A stretch of 64,000 bases of DNA from Planomonospora sp. ID82291. GTDB lineage: Bacteria; Actinomycetota; Actinomycetes; Streptosporangiales; Streptosporangiaceae. Shown here one piece after another: positions 37,632 to 46,140 of this stretch. Within the stretch, counting starts at the first letter, position 1. Each line of letters opens with the position of its first letter. The notes beneath the pieces were generated by a model. The model saw nothing but the letters and a program-made list of their open reading frames with translations. It did not search any database and was not told the origin of the DNA. A program made the translations under genes and the position numbers. The stretch is from NCBI RefSeq assembly GCF_015711645.1, contig NZ_JABTEX010000001.1, forward strand, positions 1,426,001 through 1,490,000, read 5' to 3'.

Positions 37632-38645
37632 TCAGACGCCCGTCGGGTGCCAGACCGTCTTGGTCTCCAGGAAGGCCGTCATCCGGCGGACGCCGGGGTC
37701 GGCCGACCAGTCCGGGACGGACGGGCGGAGCACCCGCTTGAGGTTCTCCGCGGCGGCCCGCTCGCACTCCGCCGCCAGGTCAGCGTCGGCCACGCCGGTG
37801 AGGTCGACGGCGTTGACGTCCATGTGCGCGGCCAGCCAGGGGGCGAGCTCCTTCACCGAGCCGGTGAGGACGTTCACCACGCCGCCGGGCAGGTCCGAGG
37901 TGGCGAGCACCTCGGCCAGCGTGATCGACGGCAGCGGCGCCCGCTCACTGGCGACCACCACGCACGTGTTGCCGGTCACGATCACCGGGGCGATCACCGA
38001 GACCAGTCCCAGCAGCGGCTCGTCCGGCGCGACCACCGCGACCACGCCGGTCGGCTCCGGCGAGGAGAGGTTGAGGTACGGCCCGGCGACCGGGTTGGCC
38101 GCCCCCGCCACCGAGGCGATCTTGTCCGACCACCCGGCGTACCAGACCAGCCGGTCGACCGCCGCGTCCACGACCTCGCCGGGCCGTTCGGCGCCGGTGT
38201 CGGCCAGCTCCGCGGCGAACTGCGCCCGGCGGCTCTCCAGCATCTCGGCGATCCGGTAGAGGATCTGCCCCCGGTTGTAGGCCGTCGCGCCCGACCAGCC
38301 GCCGAAGGCCTTGCGGGCCGCGACGACCGCGTCCCGGGCGTCCTTGCGGGAGGCCTTGGAGGCGTTGGCCAGGAACTCGCCCTCAGAGGAGGCCACGGCG
38401 TAGGACCTTCCGCTCTCCGACCGCGGGAACGCCCCGCCGATGTACAGCTTGTACGTCTTGCGCACGGCCAGCCGCGCGGCCAGCCGCGCGGACTCCTGCG
38501 AGCGCCCGCCGGGCCCCGCCTTCCCTGCGTCCTCGATCCTGCGCTTCCCGGCCCCGGGCTTCTCCGCCCGGCCCTGCGCGCTGGACCGGCGCCCGCTCGG
38601 CGCCTCGTCCGCCCGTGCCGTGCCCGGCTGCTCCGCGTCAGTCAT
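37632..38645 (-). CDS. Truncated aldehyde-dehydrogenase-like protein without catalytic residues
   Basis: The 337-residue protein has a charged, disordered N-terminus (about 60 residues) then ALDH sequence: KLYIGGAFPRSESGRSYAVA, YNRGQILYRIAEMLESRR, and GVVAVVAPDEPLLGLVSVIA. It stops soon after the segment equivalent to LTG in the Rossmann domain. The catalytic LELGG glutamate and the cysteine loop (GQxC) are absent. It begins downstream of a complete ALDH in the deoC cluster. It may be a non-catalytic partner. Start ATG 38645 has GGAGAGGG upstream. Since the reading frame is long and clean, it is unlikely to be recent decay. Confidence 0.85.
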   Translation of the reverse strand: MTDAEQPGTARADEAPSGRRSSAQGRAEKPGAGKRRIEDAGKAGPGGRSQESARLAARLAVRKTYKLYIGGAFPRSESGRSYAVASSEGEFLANASKASRKDARDAVVAARKAFGGWSGATAYNRGQILYRIAEMLESRRAQFAAELADTGAERPGEVVDAAVDRLVWYAGWSDKIASVAGAANPVAGPYLNLSSPEPTGVVAVVAPDEPLLGLVSVIAPVIVTGNTCVVVASERAPLPSITLAEVLATSDLPGGVVNVLTGSVKELAPWLAAHMDVNAVDLTGVADADLAAECERAAAENLKRVLRPSVPDWSADPGVRRMTAFLETKTVWHPTGV

Positions 38646-38836
38646 TTCCGCGCCCTCTCCACGTGCTCTGCTGCTGTGCCAGCCGTACCGGCACGAAGAC
38701 CTGTCCGCAGCGGCTGACCCCGCACCGGTGGGCGAACCAGCCCCGCAGCGCCGGACGGCCCGCGCGGGCGAACCCGTGGCCTCGGGTGCTCTGGGAGCGG
38801 CGGGCCCTGGGGCCGCCGCGTCCCGACCTCCGGTAC

Positions 38837-40261
38837 TCACACATCGAGGTACGCCTCCAGCCCGTGCCGCCCGCCCTCCCGGCCGTAGCCGGACTCCTTG
38901 TAGCCGCCGAACGGCGAGGCGGGGTCGAACTTGTTGAAGGTGTTGGCCCACACCACGCCCGCGCGGAGCCGCTCGGCCATCCACAGGATGCGCGAGCCCT
39001 TCTCCGTCCACACGCCGGCCGACAGGCCGTACGGGGTGTTGTTGGCCTTCTCCACGGCCTCGGCCGGGGTGCGGAAGGTCAGCATGGCCAGAACGGGGCC
39101 GAAGACCTCGTCCCGGGCGATCCGGTGCGACTGGGCGACATTGGTGAAGATCGTCGGCGGGAACCAGAAACCCCGGTCCGGGAGCTCGCAGGCCGGGGAC
39201 CAGCGCTCGGCGCCCTCGGCCTCGCCGACGGCGGACAGCTCGCGGACCCGGGCGAGCTGCTCGGCGGAGTTGATCGCGCCGATGTCGGTGTTCTTGTCCA
39301 GCGGGTCGCCGATCCGGAGCCTGCTCAGGCGGCGCTTGAGCGCCTCCAGCAGCTCGTCGGCGATCGACTCCTGCACCAGCAGCCGGGAGCCCGCGCAGCA
39401 GACGTGGCCCTGGTTGAAGAAGATGCCGTCGACGACGCCCTCGACGGCCTGGTCGATCGCGGCGTCGTCGAAGATGATGTTGGCGGCCTTGCCGCCCAGC
39501 TCCAGGGTGACCTTCTTGCCCGACCCCGCGACGCCCCGCGCGATGAGGCGGCCGACCTCGGTGGAGCCGGTGAAGGCGACCTTGTCCACGTCCGGGTGGT
39601 TCACCACGGCCGCGCCGGTCTCACCGGCGCCGGTGACGATGTTCACCACACCGGGCGGCAGCTCGGCCTGCCGGCAGATCTCCGCGAAGAGCAGGGCGGT
39701 CAGCGGCGTCGTCTCGGCGGGCTTGAGCACCACCGTGTTGCCGCAGGCCAGCGCCGGAGCGATCTTCCAGGAGAGCATGAGCAGCGGGAAGTTCCACGGG
39801 ATGACCTGGCCGGCCACGCCCAGCGGCCGGGGGTCCGGTCCGTAACCGGCGTGGTCGAGCTTGTCGGCCCAGCCGGCGTGGTAGAAGAAGTGCGCGGCGA
39901 CCAGCGGCAGGTCCACGTCGCGCGCCTCGCGGATCGGCTTGCCGTTGTCCAGCGTCTCCAGCACCGCCAGCTCGCGCGAGCGCTCCTGGATGATGCGGGC
40001 GATCCGGAACAGGTACTTGGCCCGCTCGGAGCCGGGCATCGCCGACCAGGTGCCGAACGCCCTGCGCGCGGCCCGGACGGCGCGGTCCACGTCGGCCTCG
40101 GAGGCCGTGGCCACCTCGGCCAGGGTCTCCTCGGTCGCCGGGTTGATCGTCTTGAACGGGGCGCCCGACCCGTCGGTGAACTCGCCGTCGATGAACAGGC
40201 CGTAGGACGGCTGGAGGTCGACGACGTCGCGGGACTCGGGTGCCGGTGCGTATTCGAACAT
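38837..40261 (-). CDS. Aldehyde dehydrogenase (NAD(P)+ dependent)
   Basis: The 474-residue enzyme has IPWNFPLLMLSWKIAPALAC, the Gly-rich FTGSTEVGRL, the catalytic glutamate in VTLELGGKAANI, and the catalytic cysteine region NQGHVCCAGSRL (two adjacent Cys). It lies directly after deoC (5-bp gap) and before the truncated ALDH. Acetaldehyde released by deoxyribose-phosphate aldolase is a plausible substrate. Confidence 0.93.
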   Translation of the reverse strand: MFEYAPAPESRDVVDLQPSYGLFIDGEFTDGSGAPFKTINPATEETLAEVATASEADVDRAVRAARRAFGTWSAMPGSERAKYLFRIARIIQERSRELAVLETLDNGKPIREARDVDLPLVAAHFFYHAGWADKLDHAGYGPDPRPLGVAGQVIPWNFPLLMLSWKIAPALACGNTVVLKPAETTPLTALLFAEICRQAELPPGVVNIVTGAGETGAAVVNHPDVDKVAFTGSTEVGRLIARGVAGSGKKVTLELGGKAANIIFDDAAIDQAVEGVVDGIFFNQGHVCCAGSRLLVQESIADELLEALKRRLSRLRIGDPLDKNTDIGAINSAEQLARVRELSAVGEAEGAERWSPACELPDRGFWFPPTIFTNVAQSHRIARDEVFGPVLAMLTFRTPAEAVEKANNTPYGLSAGVWTEKGSRILWMAERLRAGVVWANTFNKFDPASPFGGYKESGYGREGGRHGLEAYLDV

Positions 40262-40265
40262 CGCC

Positions 40266-41222
40266 TCAGTCCAGGGTGAAGTAGTCGGGGCCCGCGTACC
40301 GGCCGGTCGCCATCTTCTGGCGCTGCATCAGCAGGTCGTTGAGCAGGGTGGAGGCGCCCAGGCGGAACCAGTCGGGGTCCAGCCAGCCCTCGCCGACGGT
40401 CTCGTTGACCAGGACGAGCATCTTGATCGCGTCCTTGGTGGTCCGGATGCCGCCCGCGGGCTTCACGCCCACCTTGCGGCCGGTCGCCGCCAGGAAGTCC
40501 CGGACCGCCTCCAGCATGATCAGCGTGACCGGGGGCGTCGCGGCGGGCTGGACCTTGCCCGTGGAGGTCTTGATGAAGTCGGCGCCGGCCAGCATCGCCA
40601 GCCAGGACGCCCGCCGTACATTGTCGTAGGTCGCGAGCTCGCCGGTCTCCAGGATCACCTTGAGGTGCGCGTCGTGCCCGTCCCCGGGACGGGCGCAGGC
40701 GGCCTTGATCGCGGCGATCTCCTCGAAGACCTTCGCGTAGTCGCCCGACAGGAACGCGCCCCGGTCGATGACCATGTCGATCTCGTCGGCGCCGGCGGCC
40801 ACCGCGAGCGCGGTGTCGGCGACCTTGACGTCCAGCGACGAACGCCCGCTCGGGAACGCGGTGGCGACGCTGGCCACCTTCACGCCGGAGCCCGCGAGCG
40901 CGTCCACCGCCAGGGCGACCAGGTCGGGGTAGACGCAGACCGCGGCCACCTTGGGCACGGACGGGTCGCTCGGATCGGGGTGGACGGCCTTGGCGCACAT
41001 CGCGCGGACCTTGCCGGGCGTGTCCGCGCCCTCCAGGGTCGTCAGGTCCACCATGCGGATGGCCAGGTCGACGGCCTCCGCCTTGGCGGTCGCCTTGACC
41101 GACCGGGTACCGAGCATCGCGGCTCGCTGGTCCGCGCCCACCCGGTCGACACCGGGCAGGCCGTGCAGGAAGGCTCGCAGCGTGGCGTCGGACGAGGCCA
41201 CGTCAGCGAGCGGAGTAGTCAT
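40266..41222 (-). CDS. deoC: Deoxyribose-phosphate aldolase DeoC
   Basis: The 318-residue protein cleaves 2-deoxyribose-5-phosphate to glyceraldehyde-3-phosphate and acetaldehyde. The Schiff-base lysine lies in LAGADFIKTSTGKVQP and the second conserved lysine in VGVKPAGGIRTTKDA; DEIDMVIDRGAFLSG is also typical. It is longer than the usual 220-260 residues because of N-terminal (about 55 residues) and C-terminal (PDWFRLGASTLLNDLLMQRQ) extensions common in actinobacteria. In-frame GTGs at 41234 and 41231 lie upstream; ATG 41222 is preferred. First gene of a deoC-ALDH-ALDH operon. Confidence 0.94.
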   Translation of the reverse strand: MTTPLADVASSDATLRAFLHGLPGVDRVGADQRAAMLGTRSVKATAKAEAVDLAIRMVDLTTLEGADTPGKVRAMCAKAVHPDPSDPSVPKVAAVCVYPDLVALAVDALAGSGVKVASVATAFPSGRSSLDVKVADTALAVAAGADEIDMVIDRGAFLSGDYAKVFEEIAAIKAACARPGDGHDAHLKVILETGELATYDNVRRASWLAMLAGADFIKTSTGKVQPAATPPVTLIMLEAVRDFLAATGRKVGVKPAGGIRTTKDAIKMLVLVNETVGEGWLDPDWFRLGASTLLNDLLMQRQKMATGRYAGPDYFTLD

Positions 41223-41399
41223 GGTTGACACCACACCAGCATGCCGACTCGTGTGTTCAGTTCCAAACTGGACATGGCCGAGACCGGTAACGGGTTTTCG
41301 TGAACATTCGCCGAGTTCGGCGAAGGAACGGGTCGGACACGGTCACGGCACGCCCGGGATCCCCGGGAGGCGGCTCGATCCCTCCCGGGGACTCCTGTC

Positions 41400-41495
41400 C
41401 TCGCCGTCCTCACCGTCCTCGCCGTTCTCGCCGTCCTCGCCGTTCTCGCCGTCCTCGCCGTTCTCGCCGTCCTCACCGTTCTCGCCGTCCTCGCC
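41400..41495. repeat. 9-bp tandem repeat (CTCGCCGTC/CTCGCCGTT)
   Basis: About eleven copies of a 9-bp unit alternate between endings GTC and GTT, with three CTCACC variants. It lies in the 450-bp gap between deoC and the small gene at 41673. The only frames through it are repetitive and lack a ribosome site. Nothing else is evident in the gap except the strong ribosome site of the next gene. Confidence 0.92.
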
Positions 41496-41672
41496 AGGCC
41501 CGCCGTCCTCGCCGGACCCGCGGCCCGTCCTAGGTGCCCCGGGGGTGTCCTAGGCCGCAGGACCGGGTGATCTCCGCCTCGGGATAAGGCATCCGCCCGA
41601 TGCGGCGCCAGGGGCCTTAGGGCGAATCTTGAGTGTGTAAGGACATCGCACCGCTTCAAGGAGGAGCCCGAC

Positions 41673-41840
41673 ATGGGTCCCGAGATTCACTTCCAGGTAA
41701 TGATCAGCCGCAACGCCGAGCTCCGCGAGGAGGCGGCGGCGCACCGCCGGGCGCGCGAGGTCGAGGCCGCCCGCAAGGCGCGCTCCGCGGGCGAGCGCCG
41801 CAGGGGGCTGCGCTTCTTCGGCAAGCCCAGCGCCGCATGA
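41673..41840 (+). CDS. Small basic helical protein, 55 residues
   Basis: ATG 41673 has a very strong ribosome site, AAGGAGGAG, seven bases upstream. The protein, MGPEIHFQVMISRNAELREE then a highly charged Ala/Arg/Glu helix (HRRAREVEAARKARSAGERR), ends GLRFFGKPSAA. It has no membrane segment. I do not know its function. A small coiled-coil or nucleic-acid-binding role would fit the composition, but this is inference. The gene is followed by an AGGCCT-rich repeat and then the large LuxR gene. Confidence 0.75.
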   Translation: MGPEIHFQVMISRNAELREEAAAHRRAREVEAARKARSAGERRRGLRFFGKPSAA

Positions 41841-41888
41841 GGTCCGTACGAGAGCCCGGCCGCACGCCTCCGCCCGGCCGGGCATCTC

Positions 41889-42030
41889 TGCCTCCGTAGA
41901 AGCCTCCGCAGAGGCCTCCGCAGGGGCCTCCGTACTCCGTAGAGGCCTCCGCAGGGGCCTCCGTACTCCGTAGAGGCCTCCGTAGAAGGCCTCCGTACTC
42001 CGTAGAGGCCTCCGTACTCCGCAGGGGCCC
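41889..42030. repeat. Degenerate AGGCCTCCG repeat array
   Basis: Nine to ten copies of a unit of the form GGCCTCCGTAGA / GGCCTCCGCAGG, some with a TACTCCGTAGA insert (12- and 19-bp versions), fill most of the gap between the 55-residue gene and the LuxR gene. AGGCCT and related short palindromes recur in each unit. No start, stop or promoter can be assigned within it. Confidence 0.88.
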
Positions 42031-42136
42031 CTGGAGGGGATTTCCCGCTCCGCCTCCGTATGGGCTCTCCCGCGCGGGCCCCCACCTGCGGGGACCTCGC
42101 GCCGGCGGGGAGCGGACGGGCCTCCCGCGGATGGAT

Positions 42137-42153
42137 CTCCGGTTTAACCGGAG
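42137..42153. promoter_or_regulatory. Perfect 17-bp palindrome upstream of the LuxR regulator gene
   Basis: CTCCGGTTTAACCGGAG has perfect 8-bp arms around a central T. It lies 23 bp before ATG 42176 and would be inside the coding region only if ATG 42131 were used. A regulator operator, perhaps autoregulatory, is inferred. Confidence 0.5.
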
Positions 42154-42175
42154 GAATCACGACAGAAGACATGAC

Positions 42176-45061
42176 ATGCTGGAAAACATGATGGGTCGGG
42201 CGGTGAGCCCCGTCTTCGTGGGGCGGGAAGCGGAGCTCGCGAATCTGGCCGAGGCCTTCGAGCAGGCGCGCAGGAAGAACGCCGCCGCGGTGCTGCTCGG
42301 CGGCGAGGCGGGGGTCGGCAAGAGCCGCCTGGTCACGTGCTTCGCCGAACGGGCCGCGCTCGACGGCGCGCGGGTGCTGGTCGGCGGCTGCGTGGAGCTG
42401 TCCGCCGAAGGCCTGGCCTACGCGCCCTTCACCGCCGTGATCCGCCAGCTGGTCCGCGAGCGGGGGGCCGACGAGGTGGCGGCGCTGCTGCCGGAGGGCG
42501 CGGGCCGCGACCTGGCCCGGCTGCTGCCCGAGTTCGGCGAGCCCAGCGGCGCCGTGGAGGGCGAGACCGCGCGGGCCCGGCTCTTCGAGCAGATCCTGAC
42601 CCTGCTGGAGCGCCTGGCCGAGCAGCGCCCGGTCGTCCTCGTCGTCGAGGACATCCACTGGGCCGACCGGTCCAGCCGCGACCTGATCGCCTTCCTCAGC
42701 CGCAACCTGCGCACCGCGCCGGTCCTGATGGTCCTCACCTACCGCTCCGACGACCTGCACCGCCAGCACCCGCTCCGGCCGGTGCTCGCCGAGCTCGGCC
42801 GGGTGGACGGCGTCCTGCGGATGGACCTGCCCCGGCTCACCCAGGACGAGGTGGCCGCGCAGATGGCCGGCATCCTCGGCACGGTCCCGGAGTTCACCCG
42901 GGTCGGCGAGGTCTACCGGCGCAGCGAGGGCATCCCGCTGTTCGTCGAGGCGCTGACGGAGTGCGGCGACGGCGGCTCCTTCCCCGACTCCCTGCACGGC
43001 CTGATCATCGGCTCGGTCGAGCGCCTGCCGGACGAGACCCAGCGCGTGCTGCGCGTCGCCGCCGCGGGAGGCATCCGCGTCGGCCACGACCTGCTCGCCG
43101 CCGTCAGCGGCCTGTCCGACGTGGAGCTGGAGGACGCGATCCGGCCCGCCGTCGCGGCCAACGTGATCCAGGTCGCCGACGGCCGCGCGTACGCCTTCCG
43201 GCACGCGCTGATCCGCGAGGCCGTGCACGACGAGCTGCTGCCCGGCGAGCACGTACGGCTGCACGCCCGCTTCGCCGAGGAGATCGAGCGGGACCGCGCG
43301 CTGGTCCCGCCGGGCCGCGCCGCCATCGAGATCGCCCACCACTGGTACTCCGCCCGCGACGACCTGTGGGCCCTCGTCTCGGCCTGGGAGGCCGCGCAGA
43401 AGGCCGCCCGGACCTTCGCCTACAACGAGAAGGTGCAGCTGCTGGAGCGGGTGCTCGCACTGTGGAGCAAGGTCCCCGACGTCTCTGCGCGGATCGGCGC
43501 GGACCACACCACGGTGCTGGAGCAGGCGTCGGAGGCCGCCTACGCCTGCGGGGAGCTCGACCGCGGCATGAAGTTCGTCAAGGCCGCCCTCGCCGAACTG
43601 GACGAGGAGACCGAACCCGAGCGGGTGGCCGAGCTGGTCGTACGGCTCTCGCAGCTCAAGCTGGCCAAGCGGCGGCCCGGGGCGCTCGACGACCTCCGCT
43701 ACGCCGAACGGCTGGTGCCCGACCCCCGCCCGGCCCGCGCCCAGGTGCTGGCCAGGCTCGGCTCCTACCTGATGTTCCGCAGCGAGGTGGACGAGGGGAC
43801 CGCGCTCACCGAGGAGGCGCTGGCCATCGCCCGCGCCCACGGCGACGAGTGCCTGGAGGCCGACCTGATGCTCAACCTGGGGGTGGGCCACTCGATCGCG
43901 GGCCGGCTCCATCCCCTGGTCGAGGCCAACGAGACCGCTCTGGAGATCGGCAGGCGCCTGGGCTCCGGCCGGATCGTGCTGCGCGCCCTGGCCAACAACG
44001 TGGACGCGCTCAACAACCTGGGCCGCTCGGTCGAGGCCGTCGAACTCGCGCTGGAGGGCGAGAAGCTGGCCAGGAAGTACGGCCGCTACCGCGCCCAGGG
44101 GACCTTCATCGCCAACAACCGGGCCGAGGCGCTGGAGACGCTGGGCCGCTTCGACGAGGCGGCCGAGATGGTCGGCCGGGAACTGGCCAGGGATCCCTCC
44201 ACCCGCGACCGGCACCACCTGAAGCGGACCCGCGCGACGGTGGCCGCCGCCCGCGGCGAGACCGAGGTGCTCCGGGCCGTCCTGACCGAGCTGGCGCCCA
44301 CCACCGAGCAGGAGGGGTTCGCCCAGGAGACGGTGGTCACCGCCTGCCTGGCGATGCGGCTGCACCTGCTGGAGGGCGATCCCGCGGCCGCCCTCGGCGT
44401 GGCCGAGCGGGTCACGCTGGAGGCGCGCATCCCGAACAAGCCCGAACTGGGCTGGCGGCTGGCCGCCCAGGTCGCCGCCGTGTGCGACGCCGCCGGGCCG
44501 ATCGCCCCCGAGCGGGCCGCGGCGCTGCGCGGCCGGATCGAGGCGACCGCCGCCGCGATGACCGCGGAGGGCCCGGTCGCCGAGGCCTACCGGTTCTGCC
44601 TCACCGGTGACCACGACGCCGCGGCCTCCGCCTGGGAGCGGCTGGACCGGCCGTTCCAGCGTGCCTCGTCGCTGCTCCAGGCGGCCCGCGCCGCCGCGGC
44701 GGCGGGCGACCGCGAGGGCGCGGCCGTACGGCTCCGCGCGGCCCGCCCCGTCGCGGAGGCGCTGTCGGCCCGGCCGCTGGTCGCCGAGATCGAGTCCCTG
44801 GCCCGCCGGGTCGGCGCCGTGCTCGCACCGGAGGCGCGGGACGCGGCGGAGGGGACCGCGGACGCCGTCTCGCTCACCCCGCGCGAGCAGGAGGTGCTCC
44901 GGCTCGTCGCGCAGGGCCGGTCCAACCGGGACATCGCCGCGGAGCTGTTCATCTCGGCCAAGACGGCGAGCGTGCACGTCTCCAACATCCTGGGCAAGCT
45001 CGGCGTCTCGACCCGCGGCGAGGCCGCCGCGGCCGCCCACCGCCTGGCCCTGATCGGCTGA
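42176..45061 (+). CDS. Large ATP-binding LuxR-family transcriptional regulator (LAL)
   Basis: The 961-residue protein has an AAA_16 ATPase (VFVGREAELANL then GGEAGVGKSRLV Walker A; VVLVVEDIHWADRSSRDLIA Walker B), a long TPR-like middle, and a C-terminal LuxR helix-turn-helix (LTPREQEVLRLVAQGRSNRD, then ISAKTASVHVSNILGKLGVS). LAL proteins are slow, ATP-dependent activators of secondary metabolism or catabolism. ATG 42131 is in frame, but ATG 42176 lies downstream of a palindrome and is preferred; ATGs at 42188/42191 are also possible. Target genes unknown. Confidence 0.9.
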   Translation: MLENMMGRAVSPVFVGREAELANLAEAFEQARRKNAAAVLLGGEAGVGKSRLVTCFAERAALDGARVLVGGCVELSAEGLAYAPFTAVIRQLVRERGADEVAALLPEGAGRDLARLLPEFGEPSGAVEGETARARLFEQILTLLERLAEQRPVVLVVEDIHWADRSSRDLIAFLSRNLRTAPVLMVLTYRSDDLHRQHPLRPVLAELGRVDGVLRMDLPRLTQDEVAAQMAGILGTVPEFTRVGEVYRRSEGIPLFVEALTECGDGGSFPDSLHGLIIGSVERLPDETQRVLRVAAAGGIRVGHDLLAAVSGLSDVELEDAIRPAVAANVIQVADGRAYAFRHALIREAVHDELLPGEHVRLHARFAEEIERDRALVPPGRAAIEIAHHWYSARDDLWALVSAWEAAQKAARTFAYNEKVQLLERVLALWSKVPDVSARIGADHTTVLEQASEAAYACGELDRGMKFVKAALAELDEETEPERVAELVVRLSQLKLAKRRPGALDDLRYAERLVPDPRPARAQVLARLGSYLMFRSEVDEGTALTEEALAIARAHGDECLEADLMLNLGVGHSIAGRLHPLVEANETALEIGRRLGSGRIVLRALANNVDALNNLGRSVEAVELALEGEKLARKYGRYRAQGTFIANNRAEALETLGRFDEAAEMVGRELARDPSTRDRHHLKRTRATVAAARGETEVLRAVLTELAPTTEQEGFAQETVVTACLAMRLHLLEGDPAAALGVAERVTLEARIPNKPELGWRLAAQVAAVCDAAGPIAPERAAALRGRIEATAAAMTAEGPVAEAYRFCLTGDHDAAASAWERLDRPFQRASSLLQAARAAAAAGDREGAAVRLRAARPVAEALSARPLVAEIESLARRVGAVLAPEARDAAEGTADAVSLTPREQEVLRLVAQGRSNRDIAAELFISAKTASVHVSNILGKLGVSTRGEAAAAAHRLALIG

Positions 45062-45151
45062 GGCGCCGGACCGGGGCGGACCGCCGACCGGGTCGGACCG
45101 GACCAGGCGGGTGGACGGCCGCTCCGAGCCCCCGGGCGGGCCCGATCGGGG

Positions 45152-45230
45152 AGCCGCTCGGACCCGGGACGGCCCGACGGGAAGCCGCTCGGACCCGGGA
45201 CGGCCCGACGGGAAGCCGCTCGGACCCGGC
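45152..45230. repeat. 31-bp tandem repeat between luxR and the TMEM165-like gene
   Basis: About 2.5 copies of a unit containing GCCGCTCGGACCCGGGACGG and CCCGACGGGAA lie between convergent genes. Confidence 0.85.
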
Positions 45231-45231
45231 G

Positions 45232-45801
45232 TCAGGTGAGCGCGGGCTCGACCAGCAGGAGCACGCCGAAGACCGCGAACGCGGCGGCGGCGCCGTACCG
45301 GATGACCTTCTCCGGCAGGTTCCTGCCGAGCAGGCGGCCGACCCCGATGGCCAGCGCGTCGGCGGCCACCATGCCGACCGTCGAGCCGATCCAGGTGCCG
45401 AGCCAGCCGTGCTGGGTGGCCAGGGTGATGGTGGCGAGCATGGTCTTGTCGCCGAGCTCGGCCAGGAAGAACGCCACGGTCACCGCGATGATCGCCGACC
45501 GGGTGGTGCGCTTGGCCTTGCCCTCCTCCTCCTCGGTCAGCTCGTCACCGCGGAGCGTCCACAGGGCGAAGCCGAGGAAGGCGATGCCCGCCACGATCGT
45601 GATGGCGGTGGTGGGCAGGAAGTCGCCGACGAGCCCGCCGAGGCCGACGCTGACGAGGTGGACCACCGCGGTGGCCAGGGTGATGCCGGCCAGGACCGGC
45701 CACGGCTTGAACCGGGTGGCGAAGGTCATCGCCATGAGCTGGCTCTTGTCGCCGAGCTCGGCGACGAAGATCACAGCGAGACTGATCCAGAACGCTTCCA
45801 A
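45232..45801 (-). CDS. TMEM165/GDT1-family manganese (Ca2+/Mn2+) exporter
   Basis: The 189-residue protein has six membrane helices in two related halves, each with the family motif: VFVAELGDKSQLMAMTFATR and FFLAELGDKTMLATITLATQ. These E-x-G-D-K-[S/T] motifs line the cation path. Bacterial members (MneA-type) export Mn2+. The leader contains a yybP-ykoY manganese riboswitch (45860-46025), which strongly supports Mn homeostasis. Start ATG 45801 is at the beginning of the first helix. Confidence 0.94.
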   Translation of the reverse strand: MEAFWISLAVIFVAELGDKSQLMAMTFATRFKPWPVLAGITLATAVVHLVSVGLGGLVGDFLPTTAITIVAGIAFLGFALWTLRGDELTEEEEGKAKRTTRSAIIAVTVAFFLAELGDKTMLATITLATQHGWLGTWIGSTVGMVAADALAIGVGRLLGRNLPEKVIRYGAAAAFAVFGVLLLVEPALT

Positions 45802-45859
45802 CGGGGTCGCCCTTCACGCGCATGCGACCGGGCCGGAAGGGGCACCCGGGGAGTCTCGG

Positions 45860-46025
45860 GCGCGCTTCGGCCCGGCGGCATCGATTTCGGTATGCCTGCC
45901 AGGCCGAAGGTCTCGTCCGCCTGCGGATGCCAGGCCCGCGCGACCGGGCGCCCTGGGACGCCAGCATGTCGATCACGCGATTGGGACTACTCCCCTTCGG
46001 GTGTTTCCACTCGACCTTAACACCC
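45860..46025 (-). ncRNA. yybP-ykoY manganese riboswitch
   Basis: On the minus strand, the leader of the TMEM165-like gene contains the conserved 5' segment GGGGAGTAG (45995-45987). The 3' segment GAGACCTTCGGCC (45914-45902) follows, then GGCATACCGAAATCGATGCC. The spacing and order (GGGGAGUAG ... GAGACCUU ... GCAUACC) match the Mn2+-sensing yybP-ykoY class, which turns on Mn exporters when Mn2+ is high. Exact edges are approximate. Confidence 0.85.
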
Positions 46026-46086
46026 GGCGCCCGGGACTCATTCCGCCACCGGAGGGCGGGAGCCGGTGAGACCGGAAGCCGCAGAG

Positions 46087-46134
46087 GTGCCGCATGACGC
46101 GGCACGGGCGGAATCCCCGGCCCTCAGGCCGGGG
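46087..46134 (-). terminator. Two hairpins just after murB
   Basis: CCCCGGCC CTCA GGCCGGGG (46115-46134) is a perfect 8-bp stem starting seven bases past the murB stop; a second perfect stem GTGCCGC ATGAC GCGGCAC follows (46087-46105). No U tract is present. They probably end murB transcription and insulate the riboswitch leader. Confidence 0.55.
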
Positions 46135-46140
46135 AGCGCG

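Noticed and set aside
37632-38645. Pseudogene of aldehyde dehydrogenase
   Set aside because: The frame is open and clean with a good ribosome site and lies in an operon with a full copy; decay is less likely than a specialised short form.
41889-42030. CRISPR or attachment site
   Set aside because: Units are short (12 or 19 bp), directly adjacent and degenerate; no integrase or spacer pattern.
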